Part shown: positions 18,203 to 27,295 of the stretch, piece by piece | Layout of the letters: the number at the start of each line of letters is the position of its first letter | Numbering within the stretch: the stretch's first letter is position 1 | Assembly (NCBI RefSeq): GCF_004331645.1 | Contig: NZ_SJSK01000009.1 | Coordinates: 1-64,000 of the forward strand | Source of the DNA: Pedobacter frigiditerrae | GTDB lineage: Bacteria > Bacteroidota > Bacteroidia > Sphingobacteriales > Sphingobacteriaceae | Direction: 5' to 3' | Length of the DNA stretch: 64,000 nucleotides | Notes under the pieces: generated by a model | Seen by the model: the letters and a program-made list of their open reading frames with translations, nothing else | The model's database searches: none | What the model was told of the DNA's origin: nothing | Position numbers and translations under genes: made by a program

Positions 18203-18808
18203 ATGAAAACTAACACAGTAAAATACCAGGCATATTTTGTTTTGATTTTAGCAGTAGCTGTGCTCACAGGTTGTGCCTCATTTTCTAATACGAGAGTTTG
18301 GCGAGCTTCAAAGAAGTTAACCGAAAATAATTTGAGTGAACTTACAGGTACTTATTCTTTTTCCCCAGATTATGGTTACGATAAAAAAGGAAACCAAGAA
18401 GATGTCATCAATGATAAGAAGAAGGATTATTTCTATCAATACTTAACCAATAAAGCAATTAGCATTGATACTGTGTCTAGATATTTTATTTCACTTACTT
18501 ACTTAAAAGAAAACAGTATAGCTATCTCAATCAAAAAAGAAAGACTGATGATTGATAGTTTGATTTTGTCAGGAAGGTTGCAATCAAGGGGGTTGCTGAA
18601 AGTTGGAAAGACAGAAGTTAAGGTTCATGGAATACCTTACCTACTGGGAGGTACCCAAAGTAAAAAAACTAGAATTGGTGTAGCGAAGGATGGTGGCCTA
18701 ATATTGAATCACGCAGTTGATAATTCTGGTGCGTTTTTATTATTAATTGGGGCTGGAAGAGGTTTTGATGTTGCCTATCATTTTAAAAGAATCAATCCTA
18801 AAAGCTAG
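18203..18808 (+). CDS. putative lipoprotein, cluster gene 2
   Basis: A 201-residue protein with a lipoprotein signal (AVAVLTGC at about residue 24, then ASFSN). The mature region begins with a short LTENNLSELTGTYSF segment. A C-terminal half follows with GGTQSKKTRIGVAKDGGLIL and a SGAFLLLIGAG hydrophobic turn. The next gene encodes a tandem paralogue with the same order of segments. No known family was recognised. Expected location is the periplasmic face of a membrane; partners are probably the neighbouring barrel proteins. Confidence 0.7.
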   Translation: MKTNTVKYQAYFVLILAVAVLTGCASFSNTRVWRASKKLTENNLSELTGTYSFSPDYGYDKKGNQEDVINDKKKDYFYQYLTNKAISIDTVSRYFISLTYLKENSIAISIKKERLMIDSLILSGRLQSRGLLKVGKTEVKVHGIPYLLGGTQSKKTRIGVAKDGGLILNHAVDNSGAFLLLIGAGRGFDVAYHFKRINPKS

Positions 18809-18869
18809 AATTAGCACCTAGGTAATTATAAATATGTATCAATATTGCTCACAGATCATTTAAATTATT

Positions 18870-19472
18870 ATGGTTATGTATCAACTCAACTCTCCATGCG
18901 TTAAGCACTACCTTCAAAGCATAGTGCTTATAGCTGCACTTCTATTTTCTAGTTGTGTTTCGTTTCAAAAAGGAATGGAAAATCCAAGTCCATTAACAAA
19001 AAGTAACGTTGTCTCTTTAAACGGGAAATACAGCATTAATGCATCAAATGAAGAAGAGAAAACCAGAAAGTACTGGATGTACAATAATTTTTTACAGGAA
19101 TTAGATCGAAAATTATTAGCAGACACCTTCAAAATTGACTCTGCCAAAACTTACGCTGTTAGATTAGAGGTTCTAGCAAATGATAAACTAAAAATTGATT
19201 ATATCGAAAATGGTGAAACCATAAGAGAAAGAATACTTAATGCAAAACTGAAAAAAGATGGCTATCTCTATCTTAAAAACAAAAATGTAGGGCTTGTGCT
19301 GGTGCCATATGTTGCTGGTGCAATAGATATTAAGAAAACACGATTATCTAAAACAGAAGATGGCGAACTCATTTTTGATGTAGCAAATCATCGTTCGGGG
19401 GCATTTATGATTATTGCCTTTTTAGATGGTAGAACTTGGAAATACCGCAAGATTTATCCAAAAGTAATTTAA
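18870..19472 (+). CDS. putative lipoprotein, cluster gene 3 (paralogue of gene 2)
   Basis: A 200-residue protein whose signal peptide ends in LLFSSC (lipobox), followed by VSFQKG. It shares with gene 2 the L-T-x-x-N-x-x-x-L-x-G-x-Y opening, the DIKKTRLSKTEDGELIF block and the SGAFMIIAF turn. That indicates local duplication followed by divergence. Two ATG codons (18870 and 18876) are possible; the first is used here. The gap to gene 2 is 61 bases. Confidence 0.7.
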   Translation: MVMYQLNSPCVKHYLQSIVLIAALLFSSCVSFQKGMENPSPLTKSNVVSLNGKYSINASNEEEKTRKYWMYNNFLQELDRKLLADTFKIDSAKTYAVRLEVLANDKLKIDYIENGETIRERILNAKLKKDGYLYLKNKNVGLVLVPYVAGAIDIKKTRLSKTEDGELIFDVANHRSGAFMIIAFLDGRTWKYRKIYPKVI

Positions 19473-19502
19473 TCCGCTTGTCTACTCACCTAAAAATAAA
19501 TT

Positions 19503-19976
19503 ATGAAAATCATTCTTACAATATTAATGTGCCTGTTTATTAAACATGCTTGCAGTGCGCAATTGAAGCCAAAATATAATATTAAGGTAATCGAAAAAAA
19601 TAAGCATCGTGTACGCGGTGTCTTTTATGTCATTACTGATCATGAACTTATCTTGTTAAAGCACAACACTGATACCATTAAACTAAGGTTTGCTAATGTA
19701 AAAGACATTTACATTAGTAAGCGAGGGGTGGTTTTGCCATTTATATTAATCGGGGCAGGTGCTTTCGTGGTCATTGCAGCAGAATCTACCAATGCTTTAA
19801 CGCAGGCTGCCAATATTGTAGGAGGTATACCAATTGGAGTGGCTCTAGGTTCTTTAGTCGGACAATTATTTGCTAACAAGCGGTTTTATAGAGGACTGGA
19901 AGTGTCTGATTTTCCAAATATTAGGACTGATCTTGAAAAATATACTCAAAAAATTTATCAACCTTTAACTAATTAA
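19503..19976 (+). CDS. secreted or membrane protein of unknown function, cluster gene 4
   Basis: A 157-residue protein with a signal peptide (1-19, ending CSAQ). A beta-rich region follows (residues 25-75: VRGVFYVITDHELILL, TIKLRFANVKDIYI) that looks like a small SH3- or PH-like strand set. A hydrophobic Gly/Ala-rich hairpin (about 78-125) is followed by a polar tail. The hydrophobic hairpin could insert into a membrane. No family was recognised. It lies 30 bases after gene 3 and 6 bases before gene 5, so it is almost certainly part of the same transcript. Confidence 0.65.
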   Translation: MKIILTILMCLFIKHACSAQLKPKYNIKVIEKNKHRVRGVFYVITDHELILLKHNTDTIKLRFANVKDIYISKRGVVLPFILIGAGAFVVIAAESTNALTQAANIVGGIPIGVALGSLVGQLFANKRFYRGLEVSDFPNIRTDLEKYTQKIYQPLTN

Positions 19977-19982
19977 CTAAAG

Positions 19983-20525
19983 ATGAAATGCATTCTTATA
20001 ATTACCTTGAGTTTATTAATGGCTAATAACTGCATTGCACAGCAATTTTCCTTAGGATTGGAAGCTGGATTAGGAACTAAATCTGGTATATATGGCCAGT
20101 CTTATGTTGCTTTACAAAATGAGGCTTATTATTTTAAAATTAAAAATTCCAGGGTTGGTGAAATTGGACTTTTTGGTGATAGACCAAGCCCAAAACTATT
20201 TGATTATGCTTTAATGGTTGGTAAAAATTTTAATGTGGGTAGCGTTCATAATTTTCAGCTTGGTGCAGGACTTGCATTTACGGGTAAGGTAACTCAAGGA
20301 AAATACATAAGAAGTGGCGGGCAAGAAAATAGTGGTATTCTTTTGTTTGGATATAGCGTGTATGAAAAGATTCAGAAAAACACAATTGGCTTGCCAATAG
20401 AAGCAAAATATAACTTGAAATTGGGCAATATCATAGCGATAAGCTTATCGGCCAATGCAAATTTAAATGCGATACAAAGTTTTGCAGGATTGTCTGTAGG
20501 TACTTTTTTAGGGAATGTAAGATAG
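19983..20525 (+). CDS. putative outer-membrane beta-barrel protein, cluster gene 5 (paralogue of gene 1)
   Basis: A 180-residue exported protein (signal peptide 1-19, ending CIAQ). Its strands match those of gene 1 in order: YALMVGKNFNV, FQLGAGLAFTGKV, IGLPIEAKYNLKL and SFAGLSVGTFLG. It probably forms a small outer-membrane barrel. It closes the cluster, and its stop is 8 bases from the stop of the convergent MFS gene, leaving no room for a separate terminator. Confidence 0.68.
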   Translation: MKCILIITLSLLMANNCIAQQFSLGLEAGLGTKSGIYGQSYVALQNEAYYFKIKNSRVGEIGLFGDRPSPKLFDYALMVGKNFNVGSVHNFQLGAGLAFTGKVTQGKYIRSGGQENSGILLFGYSVYEKIQKNTIGLPIEAKYNLKLGNIIAISLSANANLNAIQSFAGLSVGTFLGNVR

Positions 20526-20533
20526 CCTGGTTT

Positions 20534-21715
20534 TTAGTTTAAACAAACTTCTGCCTTTGTTTTAATCTTTGCAGGATGATGGCTTTTAATCAGCCAAAAC
20601 GCAAACATCGCACCAATCAATGCCATTAATGCACCCACTAAAGCTGGCCAGGTATAATCAAACCCATAAACCAAAGGTAGTCCGCCGAAGAAAGCACCCA
20701 ATGCATTTCCAATATTAAAGCTAGCTTGACTAGCAGAGGCAGCCAACATTTCTGACCCCTTTGCGGAAGTAATCATTAACATTTGTATTGGCGCTGCTAA
20801 GGCAAAAGAAACCGCTCCGGTTATAAATGTCATTATTAAGGCTAATACAGGGTTAAATGACACGTAATGGACGATTATTAACGTTATTACCATGGTTAAC
20901 AATAAAGCGACTGAAGCTTTGGCGGGAGAAAATTTATCTGCTAAATAACCACCAATGAAATTGCCGCAAAGCATACCGAGTCCGGCTAACATGATAATGT
21001 AAGTAACACTATTTGCAGAAAAACCAGCAACATCTGTCATTAATGGAGCAATGTAGCTATACCATGTAAATAAACCGCCTGTTCCAATAGAAATCATGAT
21101 GATGATTAACCAAGCTTCTTGCTTTTTGAAGAAACCAAGCTCAGCCTTTAAATCTCTGTTTTTGTTGGCTGGCAAAGCCGGAAGCCATTGTTTAAGGCTA
21201 ATCAACGTAATGATGCCAACTATGGCTACAACAGCGAATGAGAACCGCCAAGAAAAATTATGACCGATAAAAGTACCTAACGGAACGCCCAAAACATTTG
21301 CAATGGTTAAACCCGCAAACATCATAGATACTGCTTGTGCCGCCTTACCCTTTTCTGCAATGCGACTTGCCACTACAGAACCCACGCCGAAAAATGCACC
21401 ATGTGGTAAGCCAGATAATAAACGAGCTATGAATAATAAACTAAAGTTAGGTGCAAATGCAGATAGTGCATTAAATACCGTAAACATGATCATTAAAGCA
21501 ATCAATATCTTTTTGGGTGGAAATTTGCCCGCTGCCATTACTAATAATGGAGCGCCAATGACTACGCCAAGCGCATAAGCAGAGATTAAATAGCCAGCTT
21601 GAGGAATGCTTACATTTAAATCTTTTGCAATATCTGGCAACAGACCCATCATTACAAACTCTGTAATACCGATACCTAAACCGCCTAATGTGAGTGGAAG
21701 TAAACTCTTTTTCAT
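20534..21715 (-). CDS. MFS efflux transporter (AraJ/DHA1-like)
   Basis: A 393-residue inner-membrane protein with 12 predicted helices. The start (LGGLGIGITEFVMMGLLPDI) is the hallmark of the AraJ/YdhP/CmlA branch of the drug:H+ antiporter family. A conserved glycine-rich motif (ISAYALGVVIGAPLL) follows in helix 2. These transporters export sugars, nucleosides or drugs; the substrate cannot be read from sequence. It converges on the envelope cluster and reads on its own. Confidence 0.9.
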   Translation of the reverse strand: MKKSLLPLTLGGLGIGITEFVMMGLLPDIAKDLNVSIPQAGYLISAYALGVVIGAPLLVMAAGKFPPKKILIALMIMFTVFNALSAFAPNFSLLFIARLLSGLPHGAFFGVGSVVASRIAEKGKAAQAVSMMFAGLTIANVLGVPLGTFIGHNFSWRFSFAVVAIVGIITLISLKQWLPALPANKNRDLKAELGFFKKQEAWLIIIMISIGTGGLFTWYSYIAPLMTDVAGFSANSVTYIIMLAGLGMLCGNFIGGYLADKFSPAKASVALLLTMVITLIIVHYVSFNPVLALIMTFITGAVSFALAAPIQMLMITSAKGSEMLAASASQASFNIGNALGAFFGGLPLVYGFDYTWPALVGALMALIGAMFAFWLIKSHHPAKIKTKAEVCLN

Positions 21716-21985
21716 AACCTCTTAGTGTTAAAATTACACTAAGCAAAAATAAGTGTTTAAATCAAAGGGAAAGTCAGAATGTGGTAATAATGATAATTTA
21801 TTATTGATTGAGACAGTTAGGTTATAAATATTTTCATCCCGAAAAACTACCGCTTCGACCTGAGAATATACCCTTCCGTATAGAAAACACTAACTATAAA
21901 TTTAATTAAGTATGTTTAAAGCAGTAGAACGCCTGTTATGACAAAGGCAAAAAAGACAAAAGGGATTTAACAAAATAATAACAGG

Positions 21986-22492
21986 ATGAAAAAGAGACCA
22001 ATCTTTTTATTGAGCTTGGCCTGTGTTTTTTTGAGCTTTGCAATATTGCCTATTTCTTGTAAAAAGAAAACCATTGGCGCACTAGAACCAGCCTTACCAG
22101 CAGAAACCCAGACAGGGGCAAGAACTTTTGGTTGCTTGGTTAATGGAGAAATATGGATACCCACTGGTATATCAATGATTCCAGCAATTACTACGAGTAT
22201 ACAATTTGATATATTAAGTTTGAAAACCAACAAGGGTGTTGAAGCTGTTAATTTTTCGGTCACAAATATGCAAACGGTTGGCAGTTATGATTTAATAACC
22301 AATAGTAATTTTGTAAGGTACATATATGATACCAATATATATAAATGCACAGATGGCACTTTAGTAATTACAAAGTACGATAAGATTAATAGAATAATTT
22401 CAGGGCACTTTTTTTTTGTTGGAAAGGATAGTGCTACTGGAAAAACAATAAAGATAACAGAAGGTAGATTTGATGTGCCTTTTACTAATTAA
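21986..22492 (+). CDS. putative lipoprotein, DUF6252-like
   Basis: A 168-residue protein. A long hydrophobic signal ends in the lipobox LPISC (about residue 25), followed by KKK. The mature part starts with TFGCLVNGEIWIPTG, the typical opening of DUF6252-type Bacteroidota lipoproteins, and continues as a beta-sandwich-like domain. It ends 24 bases before the large T9SS protein gene, so the two are probably co-expressed at the surface. Function is unknown. Confidence 0.75.
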   Translation: MKKRPIFLLSLACVFLSFAILPISCKKKTIGALEPALPAETQTGARTFGCLVNGEIWIPTGISMIPAITTSIQFDILSLKTNKGVEAVNFSVTNMQTVGSYDLITNSNFVRYIYDTNIYKCTDGTLVITKYDKINRIISGHFFFVGKDSATGKTIKITEGRFDVPFTN

Positions 22493-22516
22493 TTCTTAAC
22501 TATAACTCTTCTCGAA

Positions 22517-25500
22517 ATGAAAAAACTACTCTTCTTATTGTTGTGCTTACTACTAGGAGCAAAGCTACAGGCACAGGAAACGCCAAATGATTTTTCGGAT
22601 AGAATTAAAAGTATCTTTCAGCACGTAGACAAAACACCTGTTTACACGGGCATTTTGTTAGATGTCGGCGTTAATTTTAGTAACTTAAATAATTTTACTG
22701 GAACCATATTGGTTGATAGTAACTATGTGAGTTTAAAGGAGTGGCGAAGTATTTATGGCTCGTTGCTTTCTTCCCAATTTAGCAATACCGTTAGTTTTAC
22801 ATCTTTTGGTTCTTTTAATACTGCCCTAAACGCACTAACTTATGATTCGCTTGCCACTCCATTTGTTTATTTACATTACAATTATCAGGAGCTGCGTGAC
22901 GATGCCATTACAGCAGGACTGATGTACGAAACTGGAGACCAGCTGTATGATGTAAACACTCGAACTCAAAGCCCTTATCTTACTAAAACAGCATTTGCAA
23001 TAGCTCCACAAAAAGAATATTTTAATGCACTTGGGGGTTATGTAAGTTTCACACTACCAAGTACATTAATGTTTGGCAATACCACCAAAACCATTAGTCA
23101 GATTAAAATAGATTTAGGCGATGGTAATGGTTTGCAAATAAAATCCATAAACACACCATTTAGTACAAGCTATACTACTACAGGTTACAAAACTATTAAT
23201 TACGAAGTTACTTTTACCGATAACAGCACTCTGATTTCGCACAGTAGAATTTATGTAGAGGTAACAGCTGAAGAGGAATCACCTGGCGGTGGCTCAATTT
23301 CTAAGGCTTACCATGCTAGAACAGGGCATACTATTGAGATCAATACGCCATCTGGATTAAAAAAGGCTTTTTTGCAGATTAGACTGAGTAATAACCATCT
23401 TAATGACAACATTATTAAGCCTTTAATTGTGGTGGAGGGTATTGATTTTTGGAAGATTACAACACCCAATACACCTAATGAAGATTTTACTGTTGATAGA
23501 TTTTTAACAAATAGTCTTGACCAGATATTATACCCAAGTAATACATTTTTGAACAATGATATTGATTTACTTGGCTATGATATTGTTTTTGTGAATTTTG
23601 ATGATGCCACTGATGCTCTAGAAACAAATTCGGCTCTTGTACAGGCCGCTATACAATGGGTTAATGGTAACAAAACAGGTAGTGCAGATAATGTAATTTT
23701 AGGTTTGAGTATGGGTGGTGTAATCGCAAGACATGCCCTTCGTAGCCTAGAAACTAACAGCATTGCCCATCACACCAGTTTATACATTAGCATGGATAGT
23801 CCTCATCAAGGAGCTAACTTTCCTTTAGGTTTGCAAGCTTTGGTCAAACATATTAATAAAGCAGAGTTCAGTTTGTTTTGGGGGGCAATCCCATTAATTA
23901 AACTGGTAGATATGTATCCAGAGTTAAAAGTTGCTAAAGATATACTTAATGCACCAGCGTCGAAACAGTTACTGTATTATAGAATAGGAGATGCAGCTAA
24001 TTTAGCAGTAGATAATACCGAACATGATACTTTTTATAGTGCCTACCATTCTTTGGGTATGCCATCGAGTAGAAATATTGCGATTAGCAATGGGTCAGAA
24101 TGCGGAACCTTACAGCCCTTTGCACCATATACTACATTATTTGAGGTTAAAGAAGAAAAGCGTTTAAAGATACCGTTTTTGGCTAATTTAATAGACTTTT
24201 TTACAGCTCCTTACCAAGTGGTAGGTGGATTGTTAACTAACAGACCTCTAATCGGATTTGGTTCCATATTGGGTCCATTGTCTACAAAAACAAGTTTTGT
24301 TACAGAAATTAGGGCAAAATCCTTGCCTAACCAAACTAATCAACAGGTTTATAAAGGCTTTGTTGGAATCAAGCGTAAGATATTAGGTTTGTTTAATGTA
24401 AACTCAGCTATTACAGATAGATCCGCAAATGCTGGAAGTTATATGCTTCCATTGGACAACGGAGTTGGCGGGGAGGCAAGCTTTAGTAACGGATCTTCTG
24501 TAGGTGTGCCTTCTGGCTTGGCAGATGTTGTTTTAGTTCCCAGCTTCAATTATGTCCCCTCGGTAAGTTCACTAGACATTGGTAATGGAGCAACTACTAT
24601 TTCCACTTCGCAACTTTATACAGGTTACAGCAGAAATATCCCTACAACCAGCCCAAATAATTCGCCATTCGATAATTTTGTTACTTCAGTTGTGGGTAAC
24701 GAAGATCATGTAACTTTCACATCTCGCAATGGCGATTTTTTATTAAAAGAATTGGCAGGCACAACTACAGGTTTCGTCAGTTGTGGTGTTTTTTGTAATC
24801 CAACTAGCTCATTTAATATTACTGGTCCTGTTATTTCAGGGGCTAATACTACTTATTCAATTACAGGCGTGCCCTCTGGAACAACAATTAATTGGGAGGT
24901 GGGTGGAGGGTATACAATTGTAGGTTCTTCAAATAGTACAACAGTTGGAATTGCAACTCCTACATATACTAATCAGTTTGCAGTATTGGCAGCGATATTA
25001 CGTAGTCCTTGTGGTGAATTTGCCGTCAGAAAAACATTAGTGCCACCATTAATTACAATTAGCCAAAATAATAATACGGGTGCTTGTGGCGAGGCTACGG
25101 CCGAGATCAATGTCCCTTCTGGCGCAAACTTTCATTGGACAGCAGATGGAGATATAAATATCAATGGTCTTGGTCAGTCTGTTTACACGAGCTCTAACAG
25201 TGTGAATATAACTGGATTGGGCGGTACAGTTTATTGTACTTTTATGAGCTATAATAATCAGGTGGTTACATATACAGCACATAATCCTTATCAAGTTTCC
25301 ATTAGTATAGGTGCAAACCCTATGATAGGAAGCGATCCACTAACAGCAATGATCCAAAGCGTAGGTTATTCGTACAATGCAATAAGATGGTATTTAGATG
25401 GTAATTTAATTGCAAGTGGAGTAGAATCTTTTTATGATAGCGGTAATCCTCCATGCGGTAATCATACCATATCAGTAGAAGTTGATTTGCCTTGTGGCGC

Positions 25501-25831
25501 AACGGTAACAGCTGGTTCAATAGAAGTTGAGCGATATTGCAGTGGTATGCGAAGTATGGTTGTTTATCCAAACCCTGCAGTTGGTAGTAGCTTGTTTGTA
25601 GCTCCTGATGAAACCAAAATGGCAAAAATATCTACTGCTGAAAAAAGTAAAATGAAGGAATATGAGGTTTGGCTTTATGATGTAAAGGGTAAGCTAAGGA
25701 AGAATACTAAAAGCAGAAACTATAAAGTAGAGCTAGACACAAGAGGTTTACCATCAGACACCTATTTTCTGCACATGAGAATGGATGGAGAAAAAGAGAC
25801 AATTAAAAAACAGGTAATTATTCGTAATTAA
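22517..25831 (+). CDS. T9SS-secreted alpha/beta-hydrolase-like multidomain protein
   Basis: A 1104-residue secreted protein. A signal peptide (1-19, ending KLQAQ) and a roughly 250-residue N-terminal region precede a PGAP1/lipase-like alpha/beta-hydrolase domain (about 290-480). Its nucleophile elbow is GLSMGG with Ser398, and DSPHQGANFPL follows. Around residues 770-1010 lie PKD-like or Ig-like beta repeats (NITGPVISGANTTYSITG opens the first). The last 75 residues are a type A T9SS sorting domain (VYPNP, LYDVKGK, ELDTRGLPSDTYFL, KQVIIRN). So it is exported by type IX secretion and anchored or released. The substrate, perhaps a lipid ester, is not determined. A terminator follows. Confidence 0.88.
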   Translation: MKKLLFLLLCLLLGAKLQAQETPNDFSDRIKSIFQHVDKTPVYTGILLDVGVNFSNLNNFTGTILVDSNYVSLKEWRSIYGSLLSSQFSNTVSFTSFGSFNTALNALTYDSLATPFVYLHYNYQELRDDAITAGLMYETGDQLYDVNTRTQSPYLTKTAFAIAPQKEYFNALGGYVSFTLPSTLMFGNTTKTISQIKIDLGDGNGLQIKSINTPFSTSYTTTGYKTINYEVTFTDNSTLISHSRIYVEVTAEEESPGGGSISKAYHARTGHTIEINTPSGLKKAFLQIRLSNNHLNDNIIKPLIVVEGIDFWKITTPNTPNEDFTVDRFLTNSLDQILYPSNTFLNNDIDLLGYDIVFVNFDDATDALETNSALVQAAIQWVNGNKTGSADNVILGLSMGGVIARHALRSLETNSIAHHTSLYISMDSPHQGANFPLGLQALVKHINKAEFSLFWGAIPLIKLVDMYPELKVAKDILNAPASKQLLYYRIGDAANLAVDNTEHDTFYSAYHSLGMPSSRNIAISNGSECGTLQPFAPYTTLFEVKEEKRLKIPFLANLIDFFTAPYQVVGGLLTNRPLIGFGSILGPLSTKTSFVTEIRAKSLPNQTNQQVYKGFVGIKRKILGLFNVNSAITDRSANAGSYMLPLDNGVGGEASFSNGSSVGVPSGLADVVLVPSFNYVPSVSSLDIGNGATTISTSQLYTGYSRNIPTTSPNNSPFDNFVTSVVGNEDHVTFTSRNGDFLLKELAGTTTGFVSCGVFCNPTSSFNITGPVISGANTTYSITGVPSGTTINWEVGGGYTIVGSSNSTTVGIATPTYTNQFAVLAAILRSPCGEFAVRKTLVPPLITISQNNNTGACGEATAEINVPSGANFHWTADGDININGLGQSVYTSSNSVNITGLGGTVYCTFMSYNNQVVTYTAHNPYQVSISIGANPMIGSDPLTAMIQSVGYSYNAIRWYLDGNLIASGVESFYDSGNPPCGNHTISVEVDLPCGATVTAGSIEVERYCSGMRSMVVYPNPAVGSSLFVAPDETKMAKISTAEKSKMKEYEVWLYDVKGKLRKNTKSRNYKVELDTRGLPSDTYFLHMRMDGEKETIKKQVIIRN

Positions 25832-25838
25832 TAGAACT

Positions 25839-25873
25839 AAAAATCCCGCTAGCCAAGGGTTAGCGGGATTTTT
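25839..25873. terminator. bidirectional terminator
   Basis: A perfect 13-bp stem (aaaaatcccgcta / tagcgggattttt) with a 9-base loop. It lies between the convergent hydrolase and small-protein genes, with A/T runs on both flanks. Confidence 0.9.
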
Positions 25874-25885
25874 GGTTTTGTAATT

Positions 25886-26077
25886 TTACTTCTTTTTTGA
25901 ATAAGCTAAAATCTTGTCGATGGTTTCATCTGAGGGATTTTTTACTAACTCATCTAGCTGGGGTTTAATGCTGTTGTAAAACATCAAATCCTGCTGTTCG
26001 GCCACATCAATAGTTTTTTCTATTTGCTGTGGGTTGGGGAAGTTTACAATGTGATTTGGAGTAGCCGTTTTTGTCAT
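25886..26077 (-). CDS. small hypothetical protein
   Basis: A 63-residue soluble, mostly helical, charged protein with no signal peptide (it begins MTKTATPNHIVNFPNP). I choose the ATG at 26077 over the TTG two codons upstream. No family was recognised. The frame sits directly before the shared terminator, which supports a transcribed gene. Confidence 0.6.
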   Translation of the reverse strand: MTKTATPNHIVNFPNPQQIEKTIDVAEQQDLMFYNSIKPQLDELVKNPSDETIDKILAYSKKK

Positions 26078-26390
26078 ACGCAATCGAATAATTATTTAGT
26101 TTTTTAAAATTAAACGTAATTACATATACTTTATTTCGTTAAAGAAATAATTATTTCATTTTTTCGAAATTTAATTTCCTAAACCCTAATTCTGCCTTTT
26201 AAATGAGGTTTTTAGGTAAGTTTCTTTATTCGATTTGCAAGGCAAAAGGAGATGGCAGCATTAGTTGGGGTTCTTTAAGTCCGTTTTGCTCGGCTTAGGG
26301 AAAGCCTGCCCGAGGAGAGGCCCCAAAGGAGTGCCTTTGGTACGGGACTGCTTTAGCCAATTGCCAAAACAATGGTTTTTAAAAAATATT
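26078..26390. other. intergenic DNA with mosaic-repeat fragments
   Basis: No gene is supported. The block around 26290-26350 (gaggccccaaaggagtgcctttggtacgg, read in part) resembles the block at 30877-30910, which has ccgtgccaaaggcacccctttggg. Both look like copies of a dispersed GC-richer repeat. Confidence 0.5.
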
Positions 26391-26436
26391 GCCACAGATT
26401 AACAGATTATTAAATTCTAATCTGTTAATCTGTGGC
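26391..26436. repeat. perfect 19-bp inverted repeat (gccacagattaacagatta)
   Basis: Arms 26391-26409 and 26418-26436 are perfect complements around an 8-base AT loop, just downstream of the sigma factor gene. A related palindrome with arms gccacaaatttacag / ctgtaaatctgtggc lies at 47254-47314. It may also act as a terminator. Confidence 0.8.
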
Positions 26437-26444
26437 TAACTTAT

Positions 26445-27032
26445 TTAAGAATTCTTTGTACTTACTTCTTTAACCTTCATCATTTTGCGCAAATTGCTCA
26501 ACGCATAACGCATTCGGCCTAGGGCTGTATTAATACTTACATCTGTTAAGTCTGCAATTTCTTTAAAACTTAAATCTGCATAATGACGCATGATTAAAAC
26601 TTCTTTTTGTTCATCTGGTAAAAGATGGATCATGGCTCTTAAATCTATGTGGGTTTGTTCGCGCAACATTCTTTCTTCTGCACTTTCTTCTAATATTTGC
26701 AAAAGGTTAAGTACATCGGTGCCGTCCGCACTGGTAATAACCGGGGTCCGTTTTTCCTTACGGAAATAATCGATAACCAAATTGTGCGCAATACGCATTA
26801 CCCAAGGTAAAAACTTACCTTCCTCGTTATAGCGACCACTGCGCAACGTGTTGATAACTTTGATGAAGGCATCTTGAAAAATGTCTTCGGCCAGGTATTG
26901 GTCTTTAACCAATAAATAAATGGAGGTGTATATTTTGGATTTATGTCTTCTCAGTAATTCTTCTAATACAGATTCTTCTCCGCTCAGATATAACTTCACT
27001 AAATCCTGATCACTATTCTGTTGTAATTTCAT
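26445..27032 (-). CDS. ECF-type RNA polymerase sigma factor
   Basis: A 195-residue sigma-70 family protein. Region 2 (about 20-95) has LAEDIFQDAFIKVI and FLPWVMRIAHNLVIDYFRKEKR. Region 4 (about 125-185) has LPDEQKEVLIMRHYADLSFKEIADL and a helix-turn-helix ending in ALGRMRYALSNLRKMM. No anti-sigma gene is adjacent. Stand-alone RpoE-like sigma factors of this length are common in Bacteroidota, but the regulon cannot be read here. It is divergent from uvrA. Confidence 0.93.
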   Translation of the reverse strand: MKLQQNSDQDLVKLYLSGEESVLEELLRRHKSKIYTSIYLLVKDQYLAEDIFQDAFIKVINTLRSGRYNEEGKFLPWVMRIAHNLVIDYFRKEKRTPVITSADGTDVLNLLQILEESAEERMLREQTHIDLRAMIHLLPDEQKEVLIMRHYADLSFKEIADLTDVSINTALGRMRYALSNLRKMMKVKEVSTKNS

Positions 27033-27235
27033 AGGAGTGCGTATAAAAACTATTCTCTTTTTTATTAAATAATAAATAAGTAGCTGTTTTAATCGATAGC
27101 TTTTCTCCTTGTTTTTAAGATGTTGGTTTCTAACTTGTGTGAGTTATCAATACAAAAGACGTATTTTTTTTTAATAATACAACAATAAATATGTTAAATT
27201 TTGTAAAATTTTGCAAAACGCATCTAATATGGGGC

Positions 27236-27262
27236 TTGGTTAAAACCAATTTCGTAATTTTG
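27236..27262 (+). promoter_or_regulatory. uvrA promoter (TTG-N16-TAATTTTG)
   Basis: TTG at 27236-27238 and TAATTTTG at 27255-27262 lie 34 bases before the uvrA start. The -7 box fits TAnnTTTG; the spacer is somewhat short. Confidence 0.5.
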
Positions 27263-27295
27263 GGTAATCAAAAAAGCATAGCTAAGAGGCGGTAA

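Noticed and set aside
20534-21715. Antibiotic-resistance exporter
   Set aside because: The AraJ-type MFS branch is diverse; sequence alone does not support a drug-resistance role.
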